A stretch of 19,067 nucleotides of DNA from an uncultured Agathobacter sp. (GTDB lineage Bacteria; Bacillota; Clostridia; Lachnospirales; Lachnospiraceae). The notes under the pieces were generated by a model. The model made no database searches and was not told where the DNA came from. It saw only the letters and a list, made by a program, of their open reading frames with translations. Position 1 is the first letter of the stretch. The number at the start of each line of letters is the position of its first letter. The translations under genes and the position numbers were made by a program. Location: NCBI GenBank assembly GCA_910587655.1, contig CAJUND010000043.1, positions 1 through 19,067 of the forward strand, in the 5' to 3' direction. This document shows, piece after piece, positions 1 through 7,089 of the stretch.

Positions 1-2
1 TG

Positions 3-182
3 CAGATTATTTTGATTTATCTGGAAACAAATAAAGAAATAAATAGCGCTGCTGCAGCAAAATTGCTGAAAGTTGAGATAAAGACTGCAAGTCGTTTGTT
101 GTTGAAAGCTGAAAAGCTGAATATCCTAAAAGGCACAGGAAAAACAAAAAATAAGGTATATTTTAGGGAATCATGCAAATGA
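3..182 (+). CDS. C-terminal winged-helix tail of an ATP-binding (AlbA_2-type) regulator, partial
   Basis: This is an open frame running in from the left edge and ending at TGA 180-182, with 59 residues visible. It reads as a winged helix: a helix containing YLETNKEIN, a helix-turn-helix segment (AAAAKLLKVEIKTASRLL), and a wing ending in KNKVYFRES. That pattern is typical of the C-terminal wHTH of the large Firmicute proteins annotated as 'putative DNA binding domain' or RecG-like ATP-binding regulators (AlbA_2 family). The N-terminal AlbA_2 domain would lie upstream of the window and cannot be checked, so the family call is inference from the tail alone. No terminator is visible directly after it. 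Confidence 0.5.
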   Translation, partial: QIILIYLETNKEINSAAAAKLLKVEIKTASRLLLKAEKLNILKGTGKTKNKVYFRESCK

Positions 183-508
183 AAGTCAGAGGAATTCTAG
201 TAATTGCAGGTACAGTGCATTCACAGTTGTATCAAAGGATATATTTTTATGTTTGTTACTCGCGGTAATGATCCTTTCATTTGAGCAACATTTTACGAAA
301 TGAACGTGTCCGAAATGTAAGAAATATCAGCATTTGTGAATTGTTGATGAAATCTTCGGGAAGTGTTAGAATGGTTACAGATTTTAAACAATATGATATG
401 GCAGTTCAGTGCAGAGTAATTTGATAAATCTGCAAAAGGCGCCATAGCACAGATAAGAGAGAAAAAATACGTGAAGAGTGAAGTGACGGACAGAAGGGAA
501 CTTCGGCT
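183..508. other. 326-bp AT-rich intergenic region, leader of the two-component operon
   Basis: No convincing gene is seen on either strand. The region separates the partial regulator from the histidine kinase and holds one good sigma-A-like promoter (344-372), leaving an untranslated leader of about 130 bases. A minus-strand frame overlapping 406-957 is the shadow of the kinase gene. I see no riboswitch consensus and no clear inverted repeat. Confidence 0.55.
344..372 (+). promoter_or_regulatory. Sigma-A-like promoter for the two-component operon
   Basis: The -35 box TTGATG (344-349) and -10 box TAGAAT (367-372) are separated by exactly 17 bases. It is the best promoter match upstream of the kinase. 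Transcription would start near 379, about 130 bases before the kinase ATG. Confidence 0.6.
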
Positions 509-1669
509 ATGGCATATGCAATTTCAGAAATAATAATATTAGTACTGCTGACAATACCGGGACTGTTCCATAGTAAGGCACCAGTAATTCTTATTATGTC
601 GGCAGCTGCGCTTATGATACTTACCGCATACCAGTCAGTAAATGAGGAAAATAACAAAATAATCATAATATCTGATTTTATGTTAAGATCAGCATTTGCT
701 GTCCTGTCGGGAAACTTTTCAGGATATCTGGTATTCTTTTTCCTGAAAGATGTAAAAGTACATATACGTGCATGTTCAGGTACACTGATGTTCATCATTG
801 TGCAGCTGGCAGTCTGTAAAAATATGTCTGCGGCCATGTGTATATTATACACAATTTTTCTGCTTCTCTCTTTTTCCGTTCTGTGGGTGCTGTATCGCAT
901 ACTTAATCTGGCTGAAAAAAGAAAGATAAAGGAAAATAACAGAATAACTGCTGCCAATATCAGTGAACTGCATGAAAAGCGGCTGAATGAACAGCTGGTA
1001 ATGCAGAAATCCCTGGACGAAAGAAATGCAAGGCTGCTGGAAAGGGAAAATATCAGCAGAAATATTCATAACAGCGTAGGTCATTCCATAACAGCTGCCA
1101 TTATGACACTGGATGCAGCAGACCTGCTTTATGATGTGAAGCCGGATGAGGCCAGAAGGAAGATGAACGATGCAAATAACCGGATACGGGACAGCCTGGA
1201 GTCTGTAAGAAGGGCAGTCCGGGCACTGGATGATGACAACAAAGAACTTACTGCAGGGGAGTTAAAATCAGAATTGGATCTGATTATCGCTCAGTTTGTC
1301 ATGGATACCGGCACAGAGGTTTATCAGGATTACAGTGAAATTACCGATGATTTACGGATGGAACATGACCATGCCCTGTTTCTTACGGGAGTATTAAAGG
1401 AGCTGCTGACAAATGGCATAAAGCACGGCCATGCAAACGAGTTTACAGTGATTCTTTCAGGAGACCATGCACATGTAAAACTTTGTGTGTCGGACAATGG
1501 ATGCAGTGATTTTTGCCCTGAAAACTGTAAGCAGAGAATTGAAAAGGGGTTTGGCATAAAAAAGATAATTTCCTATGCCAAAAAATACGGCGGGAAAACA
1601 GCATTTGAAAATGAAAACGGATTCCGGTCAATGGTGGAATTACCAGTGGGATTTGGAGGAAAAACATAA
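509..1669 (+). CDS. Sensor histidine kinase, NarL/DegS-type (HisKA_3)
   Basis: This is a membrane sensor kinase of 386 residues. The first ~135 residues are hydrophobic with about four membrane segments (near 5-20, 24-41, 58-79 and 93-132) and almost no extracellular domain, so it probably senses within the membrane or through a partner. A short coiled linker (135-180) leads to the HisKA_3 dimerisation helix NISRNIHNSVGHS, with H187 as the phosphorylated histidine. The HATPase domain follows, with the N-box around KELLTNGIKHG (297-307), the G1 box DNG (329-331) and the G2 box GFG (347-349). The start ATG 509 has AGAAGGGAA eight bases upstream, and an in-frame TGA lies at 479-481. The stop abuts the regulator's ATG (TAA then ATG), so the pair is co-translated. 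The signal is unknown; LiaS-like envelope sensing is one possibility. Confidence 0.9.
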   Translation: MAYAISEIIILVLLTIPGLFHSKAPVILIMSAAALMILTAYQSVNEENNKIIIISDFMLRSAFAVLSGNFSGYLVFFFLKDVKVHIRACSGTLMFIIVQLAVCKNMSAAMCILYTIFLLLSFSVLWVLYRILNLAEKRKIKENNRITAANISELHEKRLNEQLVMQKSLDERNARLLERENISRNIHNSVGHSITAAIMTLDAADLLYDVKPDEARRKMNDANNRIRDSLESVRRAVRALDDDNKELTAGELKSELDLIIAQFVMDTGTEVYQDYSEITDDLRMEHDHALFLTGVLKELLTNGIKHGHANEFTVILSGDHAHVKLCVSDNGCSDFCPENCKQRIEKGFGIKKIISYAKKYGGKTAFENENGFRSMVELPVGFGGKT

Positions 1670-2341
1670 ATGGGCGGATATAAAGTTCTGCTGGTGGATG
1701 ATGAAAAACTTCTGCTGGACAGCCTTGAGATTATACTGTCACTGAATCATATGGAGATAACCGGAAAAGCAAATGACGGCAGGGAAGCTCTGCAGATATT
1801 AGAAGAAAAGGCTGCGGACTGTGATATCGCACTTGTAGACCTTAATATGAAAGGAATGGGCGGAACAGAACTGATTAAAATCATGAAGCAAAGATTTTCA
1901 GATATCAAAATTCTGGTTCTTACCACCTTTTATGATGATAAATATATTACAGAGGCAATCGCAGGCGGAGCGGACGGGTATCTTTTAAAGGACAGCGGAA
2001 AAGATACGATTCTGGGCGCCATTACACAGATTCTGAGCGGTATTACAGTACTGGACCAGAAAGTCATGGCACGTCTGACAGAGCTTATGGCAGGAAATTT
2101 TGAAAGAACGGATAAGGGCAGACCCAATGGTGAACAGGGAAATGTTTCCGGTGATATTTCGATGGAACTGACAGGAAGGGAAAAGGAAATTTGCTCCCTG
2201 ATGGCAGATGGGCTGACAAATAAACAGATTGCGGACAGACTGTACATATCAGAGGGTACAGTTAAAAACTATATTTCCAGTATTTATGATAAGACGGGGA
2301 TTCATGACAGGGTGAAACTGATTGTGGAACTGAAGAGATGA
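1670..2341 (+). CDS. LuxR/NarL-family response regulator
   Basis: This is the partner of the kinase directly upstream, with 223 residues. The receiver domain (about 4-120) has the acidic pocket VDDE (9-12), the phospho-acceptor D57 in ALVDLNM, the switch threonine in LVLTTF (near 85-86) and the conserved K107 in YLLKDSG. A linker (about 135-160) connects to a LuxR-type HTH (about 163-222), with the signature ELTGREKEI and recognition region ISEGTVKNYIS. It starts immediately after the kinase stop with no gap. Its probable targets, by position, are its own operon and the ABC exporter starting at 2563, but no operator is shown by the sequence. Confidence 0.92.
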   Translation: MGGYKVLLVDDEKLLLDSLEIILSLNHMEITGKANDGREALQILEEKAADCDIALVDLNMKGMGGTELIKIMKQRFSDIKILVLTTFYDDKYITEAIAGGADGYLLKDSGKDTILGAITQILSGITVLDQKVMARLTELMAGNFERTDKGRPNGEQGNVSGDISMELTGREKEICSLMADGLTNKQIADRLYISEGTVKNYISSIYDKTGIHDRVKLIVELKR

Positions 2342-2343
2342 TT

Positions 2344-2384
2344 GGAGCAAAGCATATGAAAGCTTGCTTCGCGAAATGCTTTGC
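2344..2384. repeat. 41-bp palindromic repeat, copy 1
   Basis: The element begins two bases after the response regulator stop. Its ends form a perfect 9-bp inverted repeat: GCAAAGCAT (2347-2355) and ATGCTTTGC (2376-2384). It matches copy 2 (2471-2511) at 38 of 41 positions. It looks like a REP/MITE-type extragenic palindrome rather than a promoter element. Confidence 0.8.
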
Positions 2385-2394
2385 ATTACATAAT

Positions 2395-2435
2395 TGACTG
2401 CGGTCATATAAAAATATGACTGCGGTCACTTTTTT
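2395..2435 (+). terminator. Rho-independent terminator of the two-component operon
   Basis: There is a 15-bp stem (2395-2409 with 2414-2428) with an AAAA loop. It is perfect in RNA if two G-U pairs are allowed, and six T residues follow (2430-2435). Both arms read as the same TGACTGCGGTCA word, so the hairpin is nearly a direct repeat as well. It ends the kinase/regulator transcript and separates it from the ABC genes. Confidence 0.85.
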
Positions 2436-2470
2436 ATAGGGCAAATTGATGTTAGTATATTACAAGTACG

Positions 2471-2511
2471 GGAGCAAAGCATATGAAAGTTCGCTGCGCG
2501 AAATGCTTTGC
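2471..2511. repeat. 41-bp palindromic repeat, copy 2
   Basis: This is the second copy of the element at 2344-2384, in the same orientation. The outer stem is GCAAAGCAT (2474-2482) and ATGCTTTGC (2503-2511). The inner bases form an extra small stem, TTCGC with GCGAA around a TGC loop, which copy 1 has only imperfectly. The three base differences all lie in this inner part while the outer arms are identical. Confidence 0.8.
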
Positions 2512-2517
2512 GCAGGC

Positions 2518-2542
2518 AATATCCCTGCTTTGCAGGAATATT
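2518..2542. other. Hairpin in the ABC operon leader
   Basis: An 11-bp inverted repeat (AATATCCCTGC with GCAGGAATATT, one mismatch) surrounds a TTT loop. It lies seven bases before the AAAGGAGG ribosome binding site (2549-2556) of the first permease gene. No U-tract follows, so it is not a terminator. It may stabilise the mRNA 5' end or affect access to the RBS. No strong promoter is seen in 2436-2549; TATATT at 2456-2461 is a weak -10 candidate. Confidence 0.5.
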
Positions 2543-2562
2543 ACATATAAAGGAGGACATGA

Positions 2563-3723
2563 ATGAAAAGCAGGCTTTCCGCATTAAAATTTGTGCGAAA
2601 CAATAAAAAACAGGTATGGGTGATGATTATCGCACTGTCGCTGACGTTTATGACCATGTACGTGATTAATTTCTTGTTTCTGACGACCCAGGAGAGCTTT
2701 CAGGCGCTGTTTCTGGAACAGCCGAAAAAGGTTGCTTATGTGGAGCTGAGTAATAAAACAATGGGAGTGGACAGTACTACCTTTTCCTCTGAAGAAGAGC
2801 TGTACCAGGAAACTGATAAGGCGAGAAATGGAATCATGGAAAAACTGAAAGCACATGAGGGAATCAGCGATGTCATATATACACAGTGTCTGTATGCAAA
2901 TTACCAGGGAATCGTCGGCGGCGTCGGCTATGACTTTCCGCTCTTAGAAGAGAACAGGATTTCCGGTTTTTTAAAGCATATGAATGCAGAGCTTACCGAA
3001 GGCAGAATGCCGGAAGGTCCCGGTGAAATTCTTGTGGACCAGAAAGTCCTCCATAATAAGAAAATGGAAATTGGAGGATATTTTAATGAATCCACTTATG
3101 GAGAGGTGTTTCAGGTGGTGGGAGTGCTTGATTCAGATTACCTTACCTGTGTGGGAACTCCCAGGGGATACACTAATTCCGGCTGGTATATGGTGATATT
3201 ATGTGAAGAAGAACATGCAGAAATGGCAAAAGTGTTTCATGATATCGGGATTGAACTGACAGAATATGATACCGTTTATGACCGCGCAGACTGGGCGGAT
3301 ATGTATAAAGAACTGGTAACAGACCAGCTGGATGCGGCGCTTCTTGCTATTTTGACTGTAGTAATCATCTTTCTGGCAATATCCATTCTTGTTGCCTATG
3401 TTTCCTTTATGAGGAGCAGGGTAAATGAATACTGCCTTTATTCATCAATTGGATTTGCAAGAAAAGATATCTATGAAATGATGATGCGGGAAATCGGAAT
3501 TATTTTCGGGCTCAGTATCGTGATCGGGGCAGCGGTTACGGTGGTGATAATGGTTCTTTTAGGACATTTTATGTTAGACAGTCTGGGACTTGTTTATCAC
3601 TATTTTTACCCGGAGCATCTGCTTCGGATTCTTACAGCATTTCTTGCAATTGTGGGATTTCTGCAGGTACCGGTCATCGTAACCATAAATAATATTAAGA
3701 CAATCGACATGATTGAGGAATAG
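2563..3723 (+). CDS. ABC transporter permease, FtsX/MacB type (first half-permease)
   Basis: This is a 386-residue membrane subunit of an ABC exporter. One membrane helix lies near the N-terminus (about 18-41), followed by a large extracytoplasmic domain (about 45-255) and three C-terminal helices (about 258-282, 310-335 and 353-377). That is the FtsX/MacB topology. The FtsX-domain sequence EYCLYSSIGFARKDI (289-303) sits between the second and third helices. The start ATG 2563 has AAAGGAGG six bases upstream; an ATG at 2559 is out of frame. The gene is followed at once by the ATPase gene, whose RBS overlaps this gene's TAG stop. Such exporters handle peptides, lantibiotics or lipids, but the substrate cannot be read from the sequence. 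Confidence 0.88.
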   Translation: MKSRLSALKFVRNNKKQVWVMIIALSLTFMTMYVINFLFLTTQESFQALFLEQPKKVAYVELSNKTMGVDSTTFSSEEELYQETDKARNGIMEKLKAHEGISDVIYTQCLYANYQGIVGGVGYDFPLLEENRISGFLKHMNAELTEGRMPEGPGEILVDQKVLHNKKMEIGGYFNESTYGEVFQVVGVLDSDYLTCVGTPRGYTNSGWYMVILCEEEHAEMAKVFHDIGIELTEYDTVYDRADWADMYKELVTDQLDAALLAILTVVIIFLAISILVAYVSFMRSRVNEYCLYSSIGFARKDIYEMMMREIGIIFGLSIVIGAAVTVVIMVLLGHFMLDSLGLVYHYFYPEHLLRILTAFLAIVGFLQVPVIVTINNIKTIDMIEE

Positions 3724-3733
3724 GAGAACGACG

Positions 3734-4405
3734 ATGTTTGAAATAAAAAACGTAAGTATGATTTATGATATGAACTCGGATGATAAGATGTATGCCCTGA
3801 ATGGTTTTGACCTGACCCTTCCGGACTCCGGACTTGTTGGAATTATCGGACCTTCCGGAAGCGGGAAAAGTACGCTGATGTATGTCATGTCCACACTGAA
3901 AACACCTACCGAGGGAAGCATCGTTTACAACGGGCAGGAGCTTACGGAACTGTCAAATAAACAGAGGGAACATGTGAGAAGGAATGAATTTGGATTTGTA
4001 TTTCAGAAGCATTATCTCATTCCGTATATGACCGCAGTGGATAATGTGGTGGTTGCTGCAACAAGTGAAAAAAACGAGGCAGAAACAGAGGCAGAAAAAT
4101 ATCTGAAGGCACTGGGATTAAAGGAAAGGGAATTTGGAAAGCGTCCGTCTAAGCTTTCCGGCGGGCAGTGCCAGCGGGTTGCCATTGCAAGGGCAATGAT
4201 TAATAATCCCAAGGTGGTTTTTGCAGATGAGCCGACTGCCTCCCTGGATCATGAAAATGCGTTTAACGTCATGAAAATCCTGAAAAAATATTCAGAAAAA
4301 AGACTGGTAATTGTAGTAACCCACGACAGGTCCATTCTGTCAGATGTGGATATGCTGGTTGAGATGTGGGACGGAAAATTAAGCAGTATGGAGATAAGCA
4401 GATGA
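3734..4405 (+). CDS. ABC transporter ATP-binding protein (MacB/LolD-like)
   Basis: This is the cytoplasmic ATPase of the exporter, with 223 residues. All ABC motifs are visible: Walker A GPSGSGKS (39-46), Q-loop Q91 in FVFQ, signature LSGGQ (141-145), Walker B VVFADE (161-166) and the H-loop H197 in VVTHD. I choose ATG 3734 because AGGAGA (3722-3727) stands six bases upstream; an in-frame TTG at 3713 lies inside the previous gene and has no such site. The gene ends in an ATGA overlap with the second permease, a sign of translational coupling. The size and motif spacing match the MacB/LolD group that works with FtsX-type permeases. Confidence 0.93.
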   Translation: MFEIKNVSMIYDMNSDDKMYALNGFDLTLPDSGLVGIIGPSGSGKSTLMYVMSTLKTPTEGSIVYNGQELTELSNKQREHVRRNEFGFVFQKHYLIPYMTAVDNVVVAATSEKNEAETEAEKYLKALGLKEREFGKRPSKLSGGQCQRVAIARAMINNPKVVFADEPTASLDHENAFNVMKILKKYSEKRLVIVVTHDRSILSDVDMLVEMWDGKLSSMEISR

Positions 4406-5502
4406 AAAAAATAAATCCATTTTCAGCAGTTTATTATATAAAGGAAAACAGGGGCAGGGTGTTTCTCTGTATCTTTATGATGGTACTTGCCACCCTTATG
4501 TTTTTAGCGGGCAACTATATTCATTCGGAACTTTATTCTTTTGAAAAGGAGTTTGAATATTCGGATAAAATTGTTGTGGCCGGGATACAGAGCACCGATG
4601 AAGAATATAAGGATTTTGCCGCATTCAGGGAAGCTGTTAAAGAGGATGAAAAACTTGAATTTGTTGATGTAACCGCCTATGGATTTTCCGGTATGCAGCA
4701 TGGGACTGTGCTTGGTCTTGAAATGGGCGGCTGGTCGTATGTATTTAATTCCGCAGATGACATGAAAAAGGTTTTTAAACATCTGGGCATAAAAGGGGAT
4801 TTTTCAAAATGTAAGCACAGGAGCATGGTCATTAGTCAGGATTTTGCAGATAATAAAGGCATCAGGCTTGGCGATAAGCTTGACCACAGCTTTGATTCCA
4901 GCCTTGACGGGGAATTTACGGTAGATGCGATTATTGATGACGGAAGTTTTTGCACGTTTTTTGTTTTTGAAAATGACGACATAGGACGGCTTTATATATA
5001 CAGTGACACAATGGAACAGGAAGAGCTGTACAGCTATGTAAAAAATCTTGCAGGGGACAGGAAGGTTCAGATTTCTGGATCGGAGAGAAGCAGTGTGCTG
5101 CCGCAGTTTTATGTGTTTTATGTTCTGTTTTATGCGGTGGATATACTGATTGCAGTCGTACTTGCGGTTACCGTAAATTCAGTGGTTACCGGCCAGTATT
5201 TAAAAAGAACCTGCGAATTCGGTATTTACAGGGCGCTTGGCAGAAGCAGAAGGGAAGTAAGGAGGAAAGTGGCATCAGAAATAATTTTAATGAATATTAC
5301 TGCCTGCATTACCGGGGGAGCAGCGATTTTTCTGTTCACATATATGATAAACGAACTTGTTTATATGAAAAAAGGTATGCATCTTCTGTATTTCTCCGGA
5401 ACCGGATTGACCGGATTTATCCTGTGTGATATTCTGATTGTAGTTCCATTAATCTGGTCCAAGGGAAGAGCCATGGGGAAAGCGGATGTGACAGAATTTT
5501 AA
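4402..5502 (+). CDS. ABC transporter permease, FtsX/MacB type (second half-permease)
   Basis: This is a 366-residue protein with the same topology as the first permease: one N-terminal helix (about 19-40), an extracytoplasmic domain, then three C-terminal helices. The FtsX-domain sequence CEFGIYRALGRSRREV lies between the second and third. The start ATG 4402 overlaps the ATPase stop (ATGA) and has GGAG eight bases upstream; a GTG-type start at 4366 inside the ATPase gene is less likely. Two different half-permeases flanking one ATPase suggest a heterodimeric exporter. Bce-type transporters instead use one large 10-helix permease, so this is not a Bce system. Confidence 0.87.
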   Translation: MKKINPFSAVYYIKENRGRVFLCIFMMVLATLMFLAGNYIHSELYSFEKEFEYSDKIVVAGIQSTDEEYKDFAAFREAVKEDEKLEFVDVTAYGFSGMQHGTVLGLEMGGWSYVFNSADDMKKVFKHLGIKGDFSKCKHRSMVISQDFADNKGIRLGDKLDHSFDSSLDGEFTVDAIIDDGSFCTFFVFENDDIGRLYIYSDTMEQEELYSYVKNLAGDRKVQISGSERSSVLPQFYVFYVLFYAVDILIAVVLAVTVNSVVTGQYLKRTCEFGIYRALGRSRREVRRKVASEIILMNITACITGGAAIFLFTYMINELVYMKKGMHLLYFSGTGLTGFILCDILIVVPLIWSKGRAMGKADVTEF

Positions 5503-5514
5503 ACGGAGGATGTT

Positions 5515-5960
5515 ATGAAATCAGTGACTGACTGGTTGAAAAATAATATAGTGGCAATCCTTTTGGTATTGTGTTTTATCCCGGTTTATGTTGTTTCGCA
5601 AATAACCGGGACCGTATTTGAACACTGGGGTTCCACAAGTATGGAGTATCTTAATGCGGAATACTGGCAGAAATACCGTGTTCTGCTTTCATAAGTTATT
5701 CGGAACCTGTTTACGGAGGCGGTTCGTCAGGAGGTATATTTGCACTAATCGCTGTTTTTGCCGTGTGCTATTTAAGATTTCCGCAAAATTTTAACCTTAA
5801 ATGGACCAGAGCGGATGTCATAATTGTAATTGCATTTTTTATTTTTGCGAATAACAACATGGGCTCTTTTCTAACGCATGTTTTTGGTTTTTCTGCTGGG
5901 ATTATTGTAAGCTTTTTTATGGTATTAGCCGGATTTATTGGCGAAAGGAAACTGCAATAA
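5515..5960 (+). pseudogene. Small multi-helix membrane protein, split by a -1 frameshift
   Basis: The first part (ATG 5515 to TAA 5692-5694) encodes 59 residues with one membrane helix (about 11-30) and an excellent RBS, GGAGG at 5505-5509. The frame then stops, but a second frame covering 5691-5957 continues without a gap, starting ISYSEPVYGG and giving three further hydrophobic segments to TAA 5958-5960. Joining them needs one lost base near 5690 and gives a protein of about 148 residues with four helices. I do not recognise the family. Position directly after the second permease (12 bases) suggests it belonged to the exporter operon, perhaps as an accessory or immunity protein. It could be a true pseudogene or a sequencing error. 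Confidence 0.6.
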
Positions 5961-5965
5961 CCACC

Positions 5966-6181
5966 TTATTCATTATTTTCCCGCATGGCAATATCATTCA
6001 ATACCTTGTCCTGATGTGCTTCAATGGCTACTAAGATTAGCAAAGCAGCAAATACGATTCCTGACAAAAACCAAAAAATTACAGACAGCCAGTGCCACTT
6101 TGCCATCCAGAATATAATTCCAATTACAAATAATGCTCCAATTTCGGAAAAATATAATGCAAATGTGGTTAAAGTGGGCAT
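5966..6181 (-). pseudogene. Membrane-protein fragment, probably N-terminally truncated
   Basis: On the minus strand a frame of 71 residues from ATG 6181 (or 92 residues from 6244) encodes two clear hydrophobic helices rich in F, I and W, then a charged tail ending AMRENNE. Its composition looks like a real membrane protein rather than an antisense shadow, and it does not lie opposite a convincing + strand gene over most of its length. No ribosome binding site precedes either ATG, and its upper end runs into the GNAT start, so it is probably the C-terminal remnant of a longer gene. The family is not recognised. It converges with the frameshifted gene ending at 5960. Confidence 0.4.
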
Positions 6182-6209
6182 ATCAAAACTAAGCAAAGGG
6201 AGGAAGAAC

Positions 6210-6464
6210 GTGGAAGTAAAATTATTAAGGGCAAATATTGACAATGCGGAAGAAATACACGATATGCAGGAGGAAGCTTTCAGGGAACTGTTAGAGAAGT
6301 ATCAGGATTTTGACACAAATCCCGGAAATGAAAATGTGGAAAAAGTAGAAGCACGTTTGAAACAGAATTTTACATTTTACTATTTTATCTGCAGCGGACA
6401 GCAAAAAGTCGGGGCTGTTCGTGTTGTTGACATAAAGGAAGCTGGAAAAAACAAGAGATTATGA
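6210..6464 (+). pseudogene. GNAT N-acetyltransferase, N-terminal half only
   Basis: From GTG 6210, with GGGAGG seven bases upstream (6198-6203), the frame encodes 84 residues that read as the first half of a GNAT acetyltransferase. It opens VEVKLLRANIDNAEEIH, with a beta-strand pair around FTFYYFICSG and VGAVRVV, then stops at TGA 6462-6464 right after KNKRL. The acetyl-CoA-binding motif A (Q/RxxGxG/A) and the C-terminal half are missing, so it should be inactive. The break falls just before the RBS of the next gene, consistent with a deletion or recombination joint near 6460. A longer frame from 6024 exists, but its first 62 codons lie opposite the minus-strand fragment and do not look like protein. 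Confidence 0.6.
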
Positions 6465-6480
6465 AAAATAAGGAGTAAAA

Positions 6481-7035
6481 ATGATATTTGAGGAGAAGAA
6501 AATAAAATTAAGAGATGGTCGTACATGCATACTTCGTTCCGTTGAAACAAAAGATGCTGCGGATATGATTGATTATCTTCGAACTGTATCTGCGGAGACA
6601 CCGTTTCTTCTTAGAAATGAGGACGAGGTTAGATATACCGTTGAAACAGAGGAGCAGCTTTTAGAAAGCAAAAGGAACCATCCCCGTGAAATAATGATGG
6701 TGGCAGAGGTGGATGGTGTTGTTGCAGGTAATTGCGGAATTGTATCAAAAGGCAGCTTACGCCGCGTGTATCACAGATGTGGCTTTGCAATAGCGCTTAA
6801 GGAAGGCTACTGGAGCCTTGGGATTGGTTCGGGCATGATGGATTATGCTTTTTACCTGGCAGAAAAAATGGGATACGAACAGGCGGAACTGGAAGTGGTT
6901 GATGGAAATAACCGGGCAAAGAGCCTGTATGAACGATTTGGATTTAAAGAAACCGGAAAGAACTTCCGTGCCCTTAAATACGATGACGGCAGTTATGCAG
7001 ACGAATACATAATGGTAAAAGTAATGCAAAAATGA
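6481..7035 (+). CDS. GNAT family N-acetyltransferase
   Basis: This is a complete GNAT enzyme of 184 residues that would transfer an acetyl group from acetyl-CoA to an amine; the substrate is unknown. The central strand IMMVAEVDGVVAGNCGIV (71-88) is followed by the acetyl-CoA loop YWSLGIGSGMM (110-120), matching the x-x-G-x-G motif. Motif B lies around AELEVVDGNNRAKSLYERFGF (136-155). The start ATG 6481 has AAGGAG about five bases upstream. It follows a truncated, different GNAT by 16 bases. Similar proteins are often labelled RimI-like or phosphinothricin-type, which I would not trust as a specific function. Confidence 0.85.
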   Translation: MIFEEKKIKLRDGRTCILRSVETKDAADMIDYLRTVSAETPFLLRNEDEVRYTVETEEQLLESKRNHPREIMMVAEVDGVVAGNCGIVSKGSLRRVYHRCGFAIALKEGYWSLGIGSGMMDYAFYLAEKMGYEQAELEVVDGNNRAKSLYERFGFKETGKNFRALKYDDGSYADEYIMVKVMQK

Positions 7036-7089
7036 AAGCGTTGCATATGATAATAAAAACCAGTTACAGAATAAAAGGAAAATAAAATT

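Noticed and set aside
406..957. 183-codon open frame on the minus strand
   Set aside because: It lies opposite the hydrophobic part of the histidine kinase gene, has no RBS and no recognisable domain; it is a shadow of a certain gene.
2344..2511. CRISPR array
   Set aside because: Only two repeats are present, with an 86-base interval that holds a terminator, and each repeat has a long palindrome.
2518..2542. Terminator before the exporter
   Set aside because: There is no U-tract; the hairpin runs into the RBS of the first permease gene.
2563..5502. Bce-type bacitracin exporter
   Set aside because: Bce permeases are single proteins of about 640 residues with ten helices; here there are two four-helix half-permeases.
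5680..5700. Programmed -1 frameshift in the small membrane gene
   Set aside because: No slippery X-XXY-YYZ heptamer and no clear downstream stimulatory structure are visible at the joint.
6024..6209. Upstream extension of the truncated GNAT to ATG 6024
   Set aside because: These codons do not resemble a GNAT start, and the GTG at 6210 has a strong RBS; the stretch is better explained by the minus-strand fragment.
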